DNA of 64,000 bases from Runella sp. CRIBMP. Lineage in GTDB: Bacteria > Bacteroidota > Bacteroidia > Cytophagales > Spirosomataceae. The stretch covers positions 179,181-243,180 of the forward strand of contig NZ_JAAAKZ010000007.1 of NCBI RefSeq assembly GCF_009905605.1. The letters are read 5' to 3'. The position numbers and the translations under genes are program-made. Below, piece by piece: positions 35,596 through 44,987 of the stretch (the stretch's first letter is position 1; each line of letters starts with the position of its first letter). The notes below the pieces were generated by a model. It was not told where the DNA came from. It saw only the letters and a list, made by a program, of their open reading frames with translations, and did not search any database.

Positions 35596-37374
35596 TTACT
35601 GCCAGCCTGGATTCTGCTTAATGGCGGGGTTTTCGGCCAGTGAGTTCAGCGGAATAGGCCACAGGTAGTGTTTGCTTTCGTCAAAAACTGGGTTGGCAAA
35701 ATCAGTTCCCTGATAGACGTCGATGTAGGTTTTCTTTGAAACAGGATCAACGGCGGTTTTTGCCACCACGCCTGGGTAGCGGGCTTTGGCGGCGTCATCC
35801 CATTGCATACCCATGGTAGGAATGGTAAGTTTTTTACCCTGTTTCCAACGTCTGAGGTCGCCATATCGGAAGCCCTCCATGAACAGCTCAATACGACGCT
35901 CACGACGGATTTCGACGATGATGGGCGCTACGCCGTCGCTGGTGTAACGTGGGTCGACAGGGACATTGGCCAGACTTAGGTGCGGCATTTTGACGCGGTC
36001 GCGGAGTTTGTTGATGCTGGCATCAAGGTCTCCTTGCGTGATTTTGCCCAATTCAGCTTGCGCTTCTGCATAGTTCAAGAGCGCTTCGCCAAAACGTAAA
36101 ATGATACCCGGTGACTCGGCCGTGTCAAAGGCTTTTCCAATCATATCGTCGGCGTTGTAATGCTTGATGATGTGATAGCCCGTTTCGGAGATGTAGCCAC
36201 CCGCCATACCTAAAATACGTGGATACGTGCGGCCGTCGCCCAAGTGGTACTTGTATTTTGCGGCATCGGCAGGGTGAAGCACGGTTTGGCGTAAACGCGG
36301 GTCGCGGTTTTCAAATACATCTTCGATTTTGCCGTCACCTTTGTAAAGCGGCGATAATGAAATCGGTAGGCCATCGGTACATAAATAATCTTCCACCAAA
36401 CTTTTGGTAGCTCCGCCGGCGTATTCAAAATAAGACTGTACGTGGTTGGTAAACACACCCAATTGGTACTTGCGCCAATACATAACTTCAGGGTTGCCGG
36501 CAAGATTCAACACGCGGTGGTAAGCGTTATAGTCGTTTTGTGGGTCACCTGTACTATAAAGTCTGTATGGGCCTTTGTCCATCAATTCTTTGGCGGCATC
36601 GGCGGCGGCTTGTAGCCATTTGTTGGGGTCGGTGCCACCGTGGTACTTGCGCCAAGTACCTTCAAACAAACACACGCGCGATTTGACCAATAGGGCGGCC
36701 CAACGGTTGAGACGGCCCGGCGCACCGCCGTCGCCCCAGTTGTCGGGGAGTTTGGTGGCAGCAAAATTCAGGTCTTCCAACACTTTTTCCATGGCTTGCT
36801 CGCGTGGCATACGGGCAGCAAACAGCTCCTCCGACTCGGTGTTGAGTTCTTTTTCTACCCACGGCACATCGCCGAATTTGGATACTTTTTCGGCATAAAA
36901 CCAGCCTCTGAACAAACGTGCTTCGGCAATGTAACGGTCTTTGATGTTCTGGGCAATATTAGCTTTACCATAGTTGGCCAAGCCCACATTACAGGCTCTC
37001 ACAAAGTTCCAGCCTTTGTACCCAAATTGCTGCGGTGCGGCGGGAATGGTGTGCTTGCCGGCGCGTACCTGCTGAAATACCGTGTGGCGTGCGTGGCGCG
37101 GGGCCATGTTGTCGGCAAACTCATCCTGAAACCATACGCTTGCCCAGTGGCTGTCAAACCCGTTGTGGTGGGCCATCAAGATGGGTACGTTGTCGTCGTT
37201 GCGGGCCAGATCGTAGATACTATTGTTGTACACCCGCAAGTCGTTTTCGGTATTCCAGAAGGTTTCGTTCGTAATTCTATCCAGCGGATAGCGCTCCAAA
37301 AATTCGTCATTGCAACCACTCACTACCAAAATGGTGAGAGCGATTAAGCACGATTTGATTATATTGTTTTTCAT
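35596..37374 (-). CDS. susD: SusD/RagB-type glycan-binding lipoprotein (1)
   Basis: This 592-residue cell-surface lipoprotein is the lid of the TonB-dependent transporter. The lipobox VVSGC places the acyl cysteine at C21. The N-terminal DEFLERYPLDRITNETFW and the tetratricopeptide-like helices (ARLFRGWFYAEKVSKFGDVPWVEKEL) are typical. The C-terminal block RRERRIELFMEGFRYGDLRRW and the ending NPAIKQNPGWQ close the family pattern. It is 27 bases downstream of susC1 and shares its transcript. Transport partner is the 1061-residue SusC. Confidence 0.92.
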   Translation of the reverse strand: MKNNIIKSCLIALTILVVSGCNDEFLERYPLDRITNETFWNTENDLRVYNNSIYDLARNDDNVPILMAHHNGFDSHWASVWFQDEFADNMAPRHARHTVFQQVRAGKHTIPAAPQQFGYKGWNFVRACNVGLANYGKANIAQNIKDRYIAEARLFRGWFYAEKVSKFGDVPWVEKELNTESEELFAARMPREQAMEKVLEDLNFAATKLPDNWGDGGAPGRLNRWAALLVKSRVCLFEGTWRKYHGGTDPNKWLQAAADAAKELMDKGPYRLYSTGDPQNDYNAYHRVLNLAGNPEVMYWRKYQLGVFTNHVQSYFEYAGGATKSLVEDYLCTDGLPISLSPLYKGDGKIEDVFENRDPRLRQTVLHPADAAKYKYHLGDGRTYPRILGMAGGYISETGYHIIKHYNADDMIGKAFDTAESPGIILRFGEALLNYAEAQAELGKITQGDLDASINKLRDRVKMPHLSLANVPVDPRYTSDGVAPIIVEIRRERRIELFMEGFRYGDLRRWKQGKKLTIPTMGMQWDDAAKARYPGVVAKTAVDPVSKKTYIDVYQGTDFANPVFDESKHYLWPIPLNSLAENPAIKQNPGWQ

Positions 37375-37401
37375 TTGAACTCGCTTTTTAAGTGATTGAA
37401 A

Positions 37402-40400
37402 TTAGAATGACACATTTAAGCCCAACGTCATGATTCGCTGCATAGGGTACTCAATTGCCGCCGATTGAATGGATTCGGGATCCAGAGGCTTACGCATTTT
37501 GGTATATTCCCAGAGGTTCATGCCCGTAGCAAACACCTGTGCTCTGCCCATGCCGATTTTCTTGATTAGGTTTTGCGGCAGGTCGTAGCTAAACGTGATG
37601 TTTTTCAAACGGATGTAAGAAGCACTTTGCAGATACCGCGACTGTACCTGCACGTTTTTCTTGTCGTTGGTTGAAATGTGCGCGGCGGGGAAATACGCGT
37701 CGCGGTTGTCTTCACGCCAGGTGTCGGTGATGTAATAACGCTCTACGTGACCTGCATTGAACGGGAAAAACCACGTCCAGTTGTCGGAACTGGGCCAGTG
37801 GTCTTTTTTGCCGATTCCCTGAAAGAACAATCCCAATCGGAAGTTTTTGTAACTAATACCGCTGTTGATACCAAAGCTATAGCGAGGTGTAGAATTACCA
37901 ATAATTTTACGGTCGCCAGGGTTGCCCACGGTGTTGTTACCGAGGGTGATGTTGCCATCGCCGTTGATATCAGCGTACTGAATATCGCCCGCTCTCCAGT
38001 TGTTACCGATGTTGGTTTGTTTGGGCGCTTTGGCCACGTCGTCTGCGGTTTGGAAAATTCCTACGGTTTCAAATCCCCAAATTTCACCCAATTGCTGTCC
38101 TACGCGGTAGTTATTGATGGCGCCTGTGGGGTTGTTGAATTTAGTGATTTCGGCCGTCCAGTCAGAGAGGGCTAGGGTTACGTCATAGTTCCAGTCTTTT
38201 TTGATACGGTCGCGCCATGTCATTGACAGTTCCCAGCCTTTGGTGCGTAGGTCGGCGGCGTTTTCCTGTGGGGCGTTGGTGCCTAAGATCGCCGGGTAGG
38301 TCACGTTCATGAGCATGTCTTTGGTATCACGTGTGAAGAGGTCAAAAGAAGCATCTAAACGGCCTTTCAGCATGGTAAAATCAAGACCAATGTTTTTGGA
38401 AACTACCGTTTCCCAAGTTAGGCTGGGGCTTACCAAACCCGCCGCCGTTACTACAGGGATGGTACCCGTACCAAAGATGTAGGGTGATTGACCCGTTCCC
38501 ATGGTAGAAACGTAGGGGTAAAAGTTGTTGCCCAACAGCTGATTGCCCAGTGTTCCGTACGAAGCCCGAATCTTTAGATTGTCCAACCACTTGCTGGTCC
38601 CCGCCATGAAGTTTTCATTGCTAATACGCCATCCTGCCGAGAAAGAGGGGAAAAAGCCAAAACGACTGTTTTGTGGAAAGCGTGAGGTGCCATCGTAGCG
38701 CCCGTTAAGTTCAATCAAATACCGCTCGCGGTAGTTATAATTTAGTCGGTAAAAAGCCCCGCGCAATGCCACATGCGACTTGCTACCGAAGGTTTGTTGA
38801 ACCCCCGTAGTGGCGTTTAGGTCAGTAACCAGCGGCGTGATAAGCCCCCGGGCCTGTGCGCCCGCAAAGCGGTTTTGGCCGCGTTCTTGGTTGAAACCCA
38901 CCATCGCGGTCATATTGTGGTTTACTGAAAGCGGTAGTTTATATTCCGCAAAAGCGTTGAAAACGTAGTATTGATTGTACGTATTTTCGTTACGAATCCA
39001 GTCATCACCACTAAAGCCATTGCTTATTAGGTTGGCAGCCAACAAGTTGGCGTCTACAATTTCAATTTTGCTTTGTACATCTTGGTACATGCGATTGAAA
39101 ATGTTGTACGAGAAATCCGAACGGATTTTTAGGCCTTTTAGTGGCGTAAGGGTTACACCTTGGGTCAGCCAGATGTCGTTGTTGGTGTAAGTGGTGCGGC
39201 CCCCGTCTTTTAGGTATGGGAAGAAGTTGGTGCCGCCGAAATATTTACCGATATAGGGTGCGTACTTCTCCCGGTCGCCTTGTGTTACATAAAATGGTAA
39301 ATCTGGAAATTGAATCGGCATGATGGGCGGAACACGCGCCAGCGAGTTGATGTTTACGTCCCAGTTGTAGAAGTGGGGTTTATTGCTGTTCTCAGAGTTA
39401 AAAACCACTTTTTCGTCCAAACTCAACCAGTCATTCACTTTAAAATCAGCTTTTACTAAGATGTTATAGCGTTTGAAGGCCTCATTTTTTGATTTTTCTT
39501 TCAAATAACCATCCTTGCTGAAATATCCTAACGAGACAAAAAATTTCGATTTGTCAGAACCACCCGAAACCGATAAATCCGATTGGTTGGTCGGGGCGTA
39601 GTCTGTCATGATTTGGTTTTGATAGTCATTAAAACCGTAGTAACGAAGCGCTCCGTTGACTACTTTCCATTGCGGAGCCGTGGCGGGATTTTCAGAATAG
39701 GCTTTAGTGCCTGCCACCATGTCGGCGTCGTAGGAAGGTACGCCACTGGTGCGGATATTGGCTGCATTACGGGCCTGTACAAACTCGTAAGGGTCGGTTA
39801 CAACATCCATGTTAAAGATAGGCTTGGCCAACGACGTCTGTGTGCCGAAATTGACCGTCACTTTGCCGCTTTTGCCACTTTTTGTGGTCACCAAAACTAC
39901 CCCAAACGCCGCACGCGCGCCATAAACGGCAGCGGCAGAGGCATCTTTCAGTACGCTGATACTCTCAATGTCGTTGGGGTTGATTCGGTTCAAATCCATC
40001 GGTACGTTGTCGACCAAAACAAGTGGTGAGCCACCGTTGATAGATTCATAGCCACGGATGTTGAACGTTACGGCGGCGGCAGGGTCACCGTTACGAACGT
40101 TGACGTTTAGGTTGGGAATCACCCCTTGTAAACCTTCACCCGCATTGGCAATGGGGCGGTTCATGAGGCGTTTGCTGTCGGCGGTTCCGACGGCTCCCGT
40201 TAGGTTTACTTTTTCCTGTACCCCGTACCCGACCACCACGACCTCTTCGAGGGCTTTGGTGTCTATTTCAAGAGAAAGGTTGACGACCGAGCGGCCTGCT
40301 ACCGCTATTTCCTGCTTCAAGTAGCCGATAAAACTCACTACGAGCGTTGTATTATTGCTGTTGGGTACTTTGAGGGTGTATTTTCCCGTATTGTCGGTGG

Positions 40401-40587
40401 TAGTTCCTTGGTTGGTTCCTTTTACAAGGATGCTGACGCCAGGCAGACCTTCGCCGTTTTCAGCCGCCGTGATTTGTCCCGAAATGCTTTGGCTTCGGGC
40501 TACACTCGCTAGGCAAAATATCCCTAAAATGCCGCCTAAAAGCGTATTCCGGGCAATTTGCCAACATACGTGTAATTGTTTTTTCAT
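37402..40587 (-). CDS. susC: SusC/RagA-type TonB-dependent transporter (1), without STN domain
   Basis: The outer-membrane importer has 1061 residues. After the signal peptide (1-33) a carboxypeptidase-like domain (SGQITAAENGEGLPGVS) leads into the TonB box region and plug (ALEEVVVVGYGVQEKVNLTGAV; ISVLKDASAAAVYGARAA) and a 22-strand barrel ending GLNVSF. The N-terminal signalling (STN) domain that partners with FecR is absent, in contrast to the second SusC at 46634. A LacI-type operator lies in its 625-base upstream region. Length and domain set are normal for the family. Confidence 0.92.
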   Translation of the reverse strand: MKKQLHVCWQIARNTLLGGILGIFCLASVARSQSISGQITAAENGEGLPGVSILVKGTNQGTTTDNTGKYTLKVPNSNNTTLVVSFIGYLKQEIAVAGRSVVNLSLEIDTKALEEVVVVGYGVQEKVNLTGAVGTADSKRLMNRPIANAGEGLQGVIPNLNVNVRNGDPAAAVTFNIRGYESINGGSPLVLVDNVPMDLNRINPNDIESISVLKDASAAAVYGARAAFGVVLVTTKSGKSGKVTVNFGTQTSLAKPIFNMDVVTDPYEFVQARNAANIRTSGVPSYDADMVAGTKAYSENPATAPQWKVVNGALRYYGFNDYQNQIMTDYAPTNQSDLSVSGGSDKSKFFVSLGYFSKDGYLKEKSKNEAFKRYNILVKADFKVNDWLSLDEKVVFNSENSNKPHFYNWDVNINSLARVPPIMPIQFPDLPFYVTQGDREKYAPYIGKYFGGTNFFPYLKDGGRTTYTNNDIWLTQGVTLTPLKGLKIRSDFSYNIFNRMYQDVQSKIEIVDANLLAANLISNGFSGDDWIRNENTYNQYYVFNAFAEYKLPLSVNHNMTAMVGFNQERGQNRFAGAQARGLITPLVTDLNATTGVQQTFGSKSHVALRGAFYRLNYNYRERYLIELNGRYDGTSRFPQNSRFGFFPSFSAGWRISNENFMAGTSKWLDNLKIRASYGTLGNQLLGNNFYPYVSTMGTGQSPYIFGTGTIPVVTAAGLVSPSLTWETVVSKNIGLDFTMLKGRLDASFDLFTRDTKDMLMNVTYPAILGTNAPQENAADLRTKGWELSMTWRDRIKKDWNYDVTLALSDWTAEITKFNNPTGAINNYRVGQQLGEIWGFETVGIFQTADDVAKAPKQTNIGNNWRAGDIQYADINGDGNITLGNNTVGNPGDRKIIGNSTPRYSFGINSGISYKNFRLGLFFQGIGKKDHWPSSDNWTWFFPFNAGHVERYYITDTWREDNRDAYFPAAHISTNDKKNVQVQSRYLQSASYIRLKNITFSYDLPQNLIKKIGMGRAQVFATGMNLWEYTKMRKPLDPESIQSAAIEYPMQRIMTLGLNVSF

Positions 40588-40657
40588 TTGTTAAGTTGTT
40601 TTGAGTGAAATTATTGAGAAAAGGTAAGCGTATAGCAAGAATAAGAAAGGCAGTTGC

Positions 40658-40665
40658 CAAATTTA
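40658..40665 (-). promoter_or_regulatory. Promoter -7 box for susC1
   Basis: On the minus strand the bases read TAAATTTG, a match to TAnnTTTG, 70 bases before the susC1 start codon. Confidence 0.4.
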
Positions 40666-40704
40666 TATTTTACGCGTAAGTGGCATGGATCTTTCTACGC
40701 AATA

Positions 40705-40734
40705 AAGCTGAGATGCACCGCGACATCTCAGCTT
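40705..40734 (-). terminator. Terminator-like hairpin ahead of susC1
   Basis: AAGCTGAGATG and CATCTCAGCTT form an 11-base-pair stem over 8 bases, with TATTGCG after it on the minus strand. It probably ends the DUF1080-lyase-acyltransferase transcript that reads toward susC1. Confidence 0.5.
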
Positions 40735-41047
40735 GGCCTTGATGTTGGGTTAATTTTGATTAGACTCAAACTTTGAATTGTAAAAACGGCCGCGTCACAC
40801 CTGAACGCTTGAGATTACTGTTTTGGGTAAAATATTTATGATTAAAGTACTTATTTGATGCTAACTATCAAAAGGGTATTTATTAAAAAAGTACAATAGT
40901 GGTGTGTAAAGAAAAATCCAAAGAAAGCAATTTTGATTTTGTTTTAAAAGAAGTTTTGGGCCTTTTCTACTTTAAAAATATGGGTAAATTACTATTAATA
41001 AATAAAATAAGACAAAAGATGGCCCAAATTTCTGCTGGCAAATTTTA

Positions 41048-41061
41048 CGCAAACGTTTGCG
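41048..41061. promoter_or_regulatory. LacI-type operator in the susC1 upstream region
   Basis: CGCAAACGTTTGCG is a perfect 14-base palindrome. Its 12-base core GCAAACGTTTGC is identical to the centre of the operator at 53418-53437 next to the lacI-type gene. LacI-family sites are palindromes with a central CG, as here. It lies 460 bases from the susC1 start codon. Confidence 0.7.
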
Positions 41062-41212
41062 GTTTTGGGTTTCTACGTTTGGGCAACTTAAAAAAATTAA
41101 ACTGACTTTTGTTGCTCAAAAATTACATCGGCCAACGTATATTCCTCTTTGAGAGATGGATATAAAAATAATCTACTTTTTGGGGGAGCAGTAGCTTAAG
41201 AAGGGTGTTAGA

Positions 41213-42022
41213 TTAGTGGGAGGATATTTTTTCCAGCAATTCGGGCTTTGCGACGACTTTTTTCAAATAGGTGAACAATTTACCGCCGTGAGAGGCATCA
41301 ACCACGCGGTGGTCGAGGGCGGCACCGAGGGTCATAATGGTGCGTGGAACAATCTCGTTGTTGACCACCCAAGGCTTTTTGGAAATGCCGCCCATGATAA
41401 GCACAAAAGAAACATTGGCCGACGGAAACAACGCAGGGTAGCCAATATCCAGCCCGAGGCTACCGATATTGGACAGAAAAAATGCTCCGAAGTGATTGGC
41501 CGACAGGTTCAGGAACGGAATCGAAAGCCCCAAATGCACCGTGATGTATTTAATCAATTGGTAGACCATGCCACGCAATGGCCACGGAATGCGAGCCAAC
41601 GAATCTTTCATGGCCTTCGAGGTGTCTTCTCCTTTTTGGGCGGTTCGGATTTCTTGGCGGAGGTATTCAACGAGTTCGGCCAAGGTGTAAGTGTCAATGT
41701 TGTTCATTTTGACCGAGCCCATTTCGCCGTCGTGGCGCAGTACGCTCACCGTGGCGTCGATGTGAGGGTGGGTGTAAATGTTGCCGCGTTTGAGGTAGGT
41801 ATTAAATTCAGGCACTTCTTCTTTGATGGCCCGGGCCGTTGCCAACAGGAAAAAATGGGTCAGTGTGGCTTTGACGCCCGCTTTGCGTTGGGCCTGAATG
41901 TAGCGTTCTAGCTCCGTAATGTCGATTTCGACCGAGCCGAAAATCTTTGAATCAATGGGTTTTTTATAAATCGTCGAGGCGGTTTTGCGCCACGTTGTAT
42001 TGAAGGATTCCGAAGGGTTCAT
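41213..42022 (-). CDS. Stand-alone E2-type acyltransferase (2-oxo acid dehydrogenase catalytic domain)
   Basis: The 269-residue protein matches only the C-terminal catalytic domain of dihydrolipoamide acyltransferases (E2), the chloramphenicol-acetyltransferase-like fold. The active-site block is DHRVVDASHGG with H238 and D242; the usual glycine after D is an alanine. There is no lipoyl domain and no E1-binding domain. It begins 6 bases after the end of the lyase-2 gene, so it is translated with it. Some Bacteroidota carry such single-domain proteins, whose acyl acceptor is unknown. Removing or adding acetyl groups on the imported glycan is one possibility; this is inference. Confidence 0.72.
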   Translation of the reverse strand: MNPSESFNTTWRKTASTIYKKPIDSKIFGSVEIDITELERYIQAQRKAGVKATLTHFFLLATARAIKEEVPEFNTYLKRGNIYTHPHIDATVSVLRHDGEMGSVKMNNIDTYTLAELVEYLRQEIRTAQKGEDTSKAMKDSLARIPWPLRGMVYQLIKYITVHLGLSIPFLNLSANHFGAFFLSNIGSLGLDIGYPALFPSANVSFVLIMGGISKKPWVVNNEIVPRTIMTLGAALDHRVVDASHGGKLFTYLKKVVAKPELLEKISSH

Positions 42023-42028
42023 GCAGTA

Positions 42029-43894
42029 TTAAGACATCTTCGGCGTTAATTTAACCACAATTTTTATTTCTCTCGTCTGATTTGGCAGGCGTAGCATCAG
42101 GCGGCTGTTGCCCGTGTTCAATTTTTCGGGGGCTTTTTGCGTTGCGGATTCTACCGTAAATTCGGCTCCTACGGGAGTGATGATTTCAGCTTCTAGGGTT
42201 CGGGTGGTGATGGTAGAATTGCGTAAAATAGCCTTTCCGCCCTTCAAAAGCTCAATTTGGTTGGCGGTTGTCATGCCCCAAGCCACTTCGGTATTTTTGG
42301 TTAATGTGTGCGTATCTTCGATTAAAAATGCTTTTCGGTTCTCAATCATGCTAATTTTTCGGGTGCTTTTGGACGCAAAATCACGGTAAGCTTCTGTCAA
42401 ATCAAGTACGGCAGACGGGGTTGCGGTGTTTAGATTGGTTTCGATAAAATTTGCTTTGGCCAGCTCATATTGGTTTTTATTACCAAATAACGGCACGTTG
42501 TGGCTGAACGAATTGAGGCGATAGTATGCCCAGCGTTGGCCGCCCACGCCCATGGTCCAGTAGCCAGGCAGGTTATAATCGTCGGAGCCCAAATCCCGCG
42601 CCCAGCGCACGCCACCTGCTTCTAGTTCAAAATTACCCAAGTCGAGGTGCGAGTGTTCAGAGCTGTTCACCCCACCTTTTACGCCCAACCAGAGGGCATT
42701 GGGGTCGTTCCAAGCGCTTCGCATCGTAACCACTTCTACTTTTCCTTTAAAATAAGTGTCCAGATCGCGGGTAGGAGTGCTAGTAGTGGGTGCTTGGTAC
42801 CACAGCACATGGTGTGGTTGCGCCAATAAATTGCGGCTTTTGATGACTTCGTGGGCGTAGTTGGAAATGTTGGCGTTGTTGTAGATTTTAGCCAAATAAA
42901 AAAAGGCTTTGGAAGCGTCGGATTTGCTGTTTTCGCCCGCATCGGCAAAGTTTAAAAAACCATAATTGGGTGAGGTACAAATCATCGGAACTAAGCCTGT
43001 TTTGTCCAACCCAGCCGATTTTTCCAAGTTACCCATCGTGCCCAAAGCTGATTGCAACGCTGCCATGCCGTACACCAAATACTCCGTGGCGTAACTCCAG
43101 TAGGCGGGCCCTTCGTACCAAAGTCCGTCGGGGGCGTAGTTTTTGAGGGCTACGGGCATATTTTGTAGGGCCAAAGGAACGAAATCTTGCGCGTACGTAG
43201 GGTCGGTTTCGGCTACTGCCAATGCGCCTACAATGAGTCCGCCGTTGCACACTTGATTCCAGTTGTTTTCGGCTTTGCTCCACCATTCGGTAGCGTAGCG
43301 TTTGCGGTATTCGGCCAATCCGTGTTTTTTGATGCCTTCTCGAAGCACGTCCCGGTCGGCTTGGCTCAGGTCGGCATATAGCCAGTCATAACCAATCGCT
43401 ACGCCATGTAGCATTTCGGCAACGTCCAGAAAATGGGATGGATTCCAATCTGAAAACGCGCAAACGGCTTTCAGATTGGTAAGGGCAGCGTTCAGGTATT
43501 TTTTGTCGTTGGTGAGGCGGTAGCTTAGCGACAGGTGCGTAACTCGGTTGAGCAGTTCGCGGCTTACGCCCAGTAGCCGGGGGCCTTCCAAAACCCGCTG
43601 CAGGGGTGCTTTGCTGAGCATGGCGTTGGCCGTCGCCAACACCGCTTTGATGTATTTATCGAGCGTAGGTTCGTTTTTTTGCAATGCCTTCAGCTCTTCA
43701 ATGCGCTCATTGGAAAGCATCAGGCGTGGGTGCTCAGCCTTGATGTTTTTTAAAATGCCCGTAAATTCAGGCATGGGCGGGGTGGTTTCCGCTGGTTTGC
43801 AGGACTCTGTTGCCCACAGAAAAAACACAGCAGAAAGGCAACAGAGAACTGTTTTTAGTTTGTTACCTGCATTTTGAAGGGTTGTCTTTGACAT
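42029..43894 (-). CDS. Heparinase II/III-type lyase (2), lipoprotein
   Basis: The 621-residue lyase is a paralogue of the protein at 32142-34028. The signal peptide ends in a lipobox (WATESC, C32), so this copy is membrane-anchored, probably at the cell surface or periplasmic face, while the other is soluble. The same motifs occur: FSDWNPSHFLDVAEM, AIGYDWLYADL, NNWNQVCNGG and EHSHLDLGNFELEAGGVRWARDLG. Its start overlaps the end of the DUF1080 gene by 32 bases, and the acyltransferase follows 6 bases after, giving a tightly coupled three-gene unit. The anchored copy could make oligosaccharides for import, and the soluble copy finish them; this is inference. Confidence 0.8.
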   Translation of the reverse strand: MSKTTLQNAGNKLKTVLCCLSAVFFLWATESCKPAETTPPMPEFTGILKNIKAEHPRLMLSNERIEELKALQKNEPTLDKYIKAVLATANAMLSKAPLQRVLEGPRLLGVSRELLNRVTHLSLSYRLTNDKKYLNAALTNLKAVCAFSDWNPSHFLDVAEMLHGVAIGYDWLYADLSQADRDVLREGIKKHGLAEYRKRYATEWWSKAENNWNQVCNGGLIVGALAVAETDPTYAQDFVPLALQNMPVALKNYAPDGLWYEGPAYWSYATEYLVYGMAALQSALGTMGNLEKSAGLDKTGLVPMICTSPNYGFLNFADAGENSKSDASKAFFYLAKIYNNANISNYAHEVIKSRNLLAQPHHVLWYQAPTTSTPTRDLDTYFKGKVEVVTMRSAWNDPNALWLGVKGGVNSSEHSHLDLGNFELEAGGVRWARDLGSDDYNLPGYWTMGVGGQRWAYYRLNSFSHNVPLFGNKNQYELAKANFIETNLNTATPSAVLDLTEAYRDFASKSTRKISMIENRKAFLIEDTHTLTKNTEVAWGMTTANQIELLKGGKAILRNSTITTRTLEAEIITPVGAEFTVESATQKAPEKLNTGNSRLMLRLPNQTREIKIVVKLTPKMS

Positions 43895-44738
43895 AATATG
43901 GTCGGTATGATTTGGATTTCGGGTCCATGCAGCCTTCCAGATTCAGGAGTTGAATATTCCTGAAATCAATTTCCTGCCCTTCGCTTTGTAGGGCAATGAA
44001 ACCTTCTTTGAGCATTTTTCCGTCTTGTTTGATGGCGGGGTCATAACGATTAGCCACTCCACCGCCGATTTGGGGCTTTGCATATTGCAGCACGACTTCT
44101 CCGTTGATTTTGTGCGTGATGAGCGAGTCGCCCAAGACGATGAGTTCGGCCGTTACCCATTCTTCTTTGGGATAGGTCTTGGAGGTTGAGTTGATGCAGT
44201 GACGCGGGTCTTTTTTACCTTCAAAAATCACGTCGGTGCCCGGTGAGCACATATTGCCTGTGGGGCGTGGCTTGCCGTCGGCCAGTCCTGCCAAAAACTG
44301 CATCTCTACCGAGATAGGCCAATCCTGTTCTTTGGGCATGGTGCGGGGGTCTTGGGAGTGAAACATCACACCGCTGTTGAGCTCGGTATAACTTGGAGCA
44401 TCTTTACGCCATATTCCCGTAAACCTATACTCCATTTTGAGGTGATAGTAGGAGTAAGGCGTGTTGAAATACAAATGTCCGTAGCGCTCGTTGAACTTAT
44501 CATATTGATCGTAGCGCACTTTGATGATGCCATCTTCTACCCGGAACGTCTTCCCGTAGTTATCGCCGACCTCGTGGTGGTGAATTTTGACCGTCCAGTT
44601 TTTGATATTTTTTCCGTTAAACAAAGAAATCCAATTTTCTTTGTCTTTCTTTTTGGGCGGGATAAACGACATGATTCCCACCAGCAAGAGGGCCAATGAG
44701 CAGGAAAGGAGTCGAGAAGCAGTAATGACAGGTTTCAT
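43863..44738 (-). CDS. Exported DUF1080 protein (3-keto-disaccharide hydrolase family) (1)
   Basis: This is a concanavalin-like beta-sandwich protein of 291 residues from the ATG at 44738, whose product starts MKPVITASRLLSCSLALLLVG; the alternative ATG at 44762 adds eight residues and no hydrophobic part. The domain begins WISLFNGKNIKNW, the standard DUF1080 (PF06439) opening, and ends EGFIALQSEGQEIDFRNIQLLNL. An extra cysteine-containing tail of about 25 residues follows (GCMDPKSKSYRPYY...). Family members hydrolyse 3-keto-glucosides. It overlaps the lyase-2 gene by 32 bases. A core-matching AAACGTTT stands just upstream at 44761. Confidence 0.78.
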   Translation of the reverse strand: MKPVITASRLLSCSLALLLVGIMSFIPPKKKDKENWISLFNGKNIKNWTVKIHHHEVGDNYGKTFRVEDGIIKVRYDQYDKFNERYGHLYFNTPYSYYHLKMEYRFTGIWRKDAPSYTELNSGVMFHSQDPRTMPKEQDWPISVEMQFLAGLADGKPRPTGNMCSPGTDVIFEGKKDPRHCINSTSKTYPKEEWVTAELIVLGDSLITHKINGEVVLQYAKPQIGGGVANRYDPAIKQDGKMLKEGFIALQSEGQEIDFRNIQLLNLEGCMDPKSKSYRPYYVKDNPSKCR

Positions 44739-44758
44739 GATGGTTGTGAGTGATTGGT

Positions 44759-44770
44759 ACAAACGTTTAT
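44759..44770. promoter_or_regulatory. Weak LacI-type site before the DUF1080 gene
   Basis: ACAAACGTTTAT shares the 8-base core AAACGTTT with the strong operators at 41048 and 53418 but lacks the outer G and C pairs. It begins 20 bases upstream of the preferred start codon (44738). Confidence 0.3.
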
Positions 44771-44846
44771 TCTTTGCTACTGCATCAAGAGAATTATGAC
44801 CCGCATTTACTATTGACTACTAAAGTGTTTTTATCGAAAAAAAGAA

Positions 44847-44891
44847 AGGCACACAAAACACACCGTTGTTTTGTAGGTGTTTTATGTGCCT
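44847..44891 (-). terminator. Terminator after susD2
   Basis: AGGCACACAAAACAC and GTGTTTTATGTGCCT pair with one mismatch. On the minus strand the stem is followed by a TTTCTTTTTTTCG tract, so it is a good stop for the susC2-susD2 transcript. Confidence 0.75.
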
Positions 44892-44954
44892 CTAAAGGTT
44901 TGTGTTGGATAAAAATACCCCAAATTTGGTATCCTTGAGTAGGGGCTTTTGAAG

Positions 44955-44980
44955 GGTGTAGGATGCTTAAATCCTACACC
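44955..44980. terminator. Short hairpin directly after susD2
   Basis: GGTGTAGGAT and ATCCTACACC form a perfect 10-base-pair stem over 6 bases, 7 bases after the susD2 stop. No T tract follows, so it may stabilise the mRNA end ahead of the stronger terminator. Confidence 0.45.
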
Positions 44981-44987
44981 ACTACGA

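Larger units (their letters stand above)
40666..41212. other. Upstream region of susC1
   Basis: A gene-free stretch. It holds an AT-rich middle, a terminator-like hairpin (40705-40734) and the LacI-type operator (41048-41061). The short open frame at 40899-41105 has no start-region features or protein similarity I can recognise. Confidence 0.6.

Noticed and set aside
40899..41105. Plus-strand 68-codon frame upstream of susC1
   Set aside because: No protein family, no plausible start region, and it overlaps the LacI-type operator.
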